Source of the DNA: Pilaira anomala
Lineage: Eukaryota; Mucoromycota; Mucoromycetes; Mucorales; Mucoraceae
Direction of reading: 5' to 3'
DNA: 64,000 nucleotides
NCBI GenBank assembly: GCA_025716855.1
Contig: JAIXMQ010000015.1
Location: 124,001 to 188,000, forward strand
Each line of letters opens with the position of its first letter. The first letter of the stretch is position 1. Positions 62,255 through 64,000 of this stretch are shown piece by piece. A program made the position numbers and the translations under genes. The notes beneath the pieces are model-generated. The model did not search any database and was not told the DNA's origin. It was given only the letters and a program-made list of their open reading frames with translations.

Positions 62255-62267
62255 CCGGCCCGGAGGA
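62255..62267. promoter_or_regulatory. GC-rich CCGGCCCGGAGGA element, second occurrence
   Basis: About 70 bases before the 62334 start. Matches CCGGACCGGAGGA at 2194-2206 upstream of RPL15 in 12 of 13 positions, same strand of the window. Confidence 0.25.
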
Positions 62268-62333
62268 GACTTTACGATATGAAAAATAAATAAATAAAAA
62301 AAAAGGCTATTCATTTCTTTTATAGCTTGAACA

Positions 62334-62784
62334 ATGTCGTTAAACTTTTTTAAATCCACACCTCAAAAGACAGATGCTACACTTCAATTTAACTCTGTTC
62401 TTGACAACTTGAACGAGAAAAGAGTTGTAACACCTTTAAATATTGACGAATTTATTCAACAAGAGAATATTAACCTTCGTTCACATCAAGGTAAATATTA
62501 TTTTCTAGACGTGAAATATATGTATATAAAAGCTTATTTGTTACAGTATAGAGCTTTATAAGGAACCTAAACCAAAAGATAAGATAGCACCAAAGTCAAT
62601 AAACAAAGACCAAGAACAAACCAAAGAGAATACACGTATATTAGTAAATACTCTTTTAGAATTAACAAAATCAATGCCTGAACATAAATCAAAAGCAGTG
62701 GAATATAATGAAAAGATTACTGTCGCTTTGGATCAAAATAAACAGACGATTCAGAATATTCAATCTATCCATCATTCCTTATGA
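62334..62784 (+). CDS. Small unknown protein with helical C-terminus
   Basis: Two exons (62334-62490, 62552-62784) give 129 residues. It starts MSLNFFKSTPQKTDATLQFN, continues VLDNLNEKRVVTPLNIDEFI, and ends as a helical, Lys/Glu/Gln-rich segment (NTRILVNTLLELTKSMPEHK, then EKITVALDQNKQTIQNIQSI). The acceptor at 62551 was chosen because the earlier AG gives an in-frame stop. The heptad-like C-terminus suggests a coiled-coil subunit of a complex, for example a small kinetochore or tethering subunit, but no family was recognised. It lies immediately before seryl-tRNA synthetase (159 bases). Confidence 0.6.
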
Positions 62785-62943
62785 AAAGTGTAAAAAAAGC
62801 CGCTGCTTCGTCTTTTGTTGCATGTTGTACTCCGCCACAAATTTTTTTTTTTTTCCTTTATAAACAAATTTTTTTTTTTTTGCCCCTTCACTTTTTTTTT
62901 TCTTTTTTTGACGTGCCTTTTTTTTTTATAATTAAAATAAACA

Positions 62944-64000
62944 ATGCTTGACATTAACTTGCTTTTGGAAGAACGTGGTGGTAACGTTGAGATGGTCAAG
63001 GAGTCTCAAAAGAGACGTGGTGGTTCCGTCGAAATTATCGATGAAATCATTGCTGAATATAAGGAATGGACTACCCGTACGTATATATTAAAAAAAAAAA
63101 AAAAAGATATACATATACACTGTTACTTATAAATTATATTAGTTCAATTCACTAGTGACCAAAAGAACAAGGAAGCCAACGCTATCCAAAAGGAAATTGG
63201 TAAGAAGTTCAAGGCCAAGGAAGATCCTTCTGAATTAGTTGCCAAGAAGAACGCCCTTCAAGCTGAAAAGGACGTCCTTGTTGCTCAAGCAAAGGAAAAG
63301 GAAATCTCTTGGAAGAACAAGTTAGGTACACTTGGTAACATTGTTCACTCTTCTGTTCCTACTTCTATGAACGAGGTATTTATACATATATATATATTGG
63401 AAAGTGTATTATTTTATTCTTTCTAAACTCTTTTTTATATAGGATAACAATGAGATTATTCGTACTTATAACCATAACGGTGTTGAACCTGTCAAGAGAA
63501 CTGATATTATGTCTCACCACGAAGTTCTTAGCCGTTTGGACGGTTATGATCAAGAACGTGGTGCCAAGATCGCTGGTCACCGTGGTTATTTCTTAACTGG
63601 TGTCGGTGTTGATCTTAACTTGGCTTTGATCACTTATGGTCTTAACTTCCTTGCTAGATTCGGTTATAAAAAGTTACAAACCCCTTTCTTCATGAACAAG
63701 GATATGATGGCTAAAACTGCTCAATTATCTCAATTTGATGAAGAACTTTACAAGGTAAAAATAATAGAAAGTGAGAGAGAGAGAGAGAAGGGGGGGGAGG
63801 GGACTGGGATCATTATGACTAATATTTACTTTTTTTTTTAAAAAAAAAGGTATCTGGTGATGGTGAGGATAAGTATCTTATTGCTACTTCTGAACAACCT
63901 ATTTCCGCTTACCATGCTGGTGAATGGTTTGAAAAGCCTTCTGAACAATTACCTATCAAGTATGCAGGTTACTCTACTTGTTTCCGTAAGGAAGCCGGTG
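62944..64000 (+). CDS. SES1: Seryl-tRNA synthetase, cytosolic (3' end outside window)
   Basis: Class II synthetase charging tRNA-Ser. Exons 62944-63076, 63143-63375, 63443-63754 and 63850 to beyond 64000. Start [20 protein letters not shown] is the eukaryotic cytosolic SerRS N-terminus. The tRNA-binding coiled-coil arm follows ([36 protein letters not shown]). Catalytic-domain motifs visible: [59 protein letters not shown] and the motif 2 start STCFRKEAG. Roughly 60 percent of the expected protein is in the window. Confidence 0.96.

Larger units (their letters stand above)
61678..62333. other. Divergent region between DED1 and the small gene at 62334
   Basis: 656 bases containing GC-rich motifs unusual for the region: a near-palindrome centred on CCGCGG (61754-61769), CTAGGGTTT at 62166-62174, and CCGGCCCGGAGGA at 62255-62267. 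Plus-strand ORFs 61942-62182 overlap in two frames and are not convincing. Confidence 0.5.

Overview
The window is nuclear DNA of a fungus, most probably an early-diverging zygosporic mould (Mucorales-like). This is inferred from AT-rich DNA with very many poly-T/poly-A tracts, many short GT-AG introns, and fungal-type orthologues (Vps34, Ggc1, AspB/Cdc3-type septin, Ost1, Ded1). The species cannot be named from sequence reading alone. No rRNA, tRNA or CRISPR was recognised. Exon models were assembled by hand from splice sites. For every spliced gene that is complete in the window, the exon lengths sum to whole codons.

Layout. 1-13 kb: enoyl-CoA isomerase (3' part lost off the left edge), RPL15, an F-box/LRR gene, the PI3-kinase VPS34 (16 exons), a nitronate monooxygenase and the mitochondrial GTP/GDP carrier GGC1. 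13-28.5 kb: a coiled-coil gene, a DUF262 (GmrSD/ParB-like) gene divergent from a ZGRF1-type helicase, an unknown gene overlapping the helicase 3' end, a short paralogue of the coiled-coil gene, and a septin whose 3' end overlaps that paralogue. 28.5-34.3 kb is the accessory-looking part: a ~1.25 kb fold-back (large inverted repeat), a duplicated septin-promoter-like segment in front of a frameshifted ORF, a small basic Ser-rich gene, and a three-exon gene fragment. 34.3-39.7 kb: OGG1 (with a GC-AG intron), a miniature inverted-repeat element, and an FHA-kinase of Chk2/Rad53 type.

40.8-53.9 kb is metabolic: hexokinase, a decayed PIF/Harbinger-like transposase, a soluble twin-ABC ATPase, a dicarboxylate-type carrier, ETF alpha, an Apq12-like membrane protein, a ketopantoate reductase-like enzyme and a 2-oxoglutarate/Fe(II) oxygenase. 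54.4-64 kb is dominated by protein synthesis and secretion: RPS29, OST1, eIF2 gamma, DED1, an unknown small protein, and seryl-tRNA synthetase (cut by the right edge).

Themes. Four genome-maintenance genes (ZGRF1-like helicase, OGG1, the FHA-kinase and possibly the DUF262 protein) lie within 22 kb, though nothing shows co-regulation. Two convergent gene pairs overlap in their coding 3' ends. The most unusual items are the fold-back element with its flanking promoter duplication, the paralogous coiled-coil pair, and the DUF262 gene.
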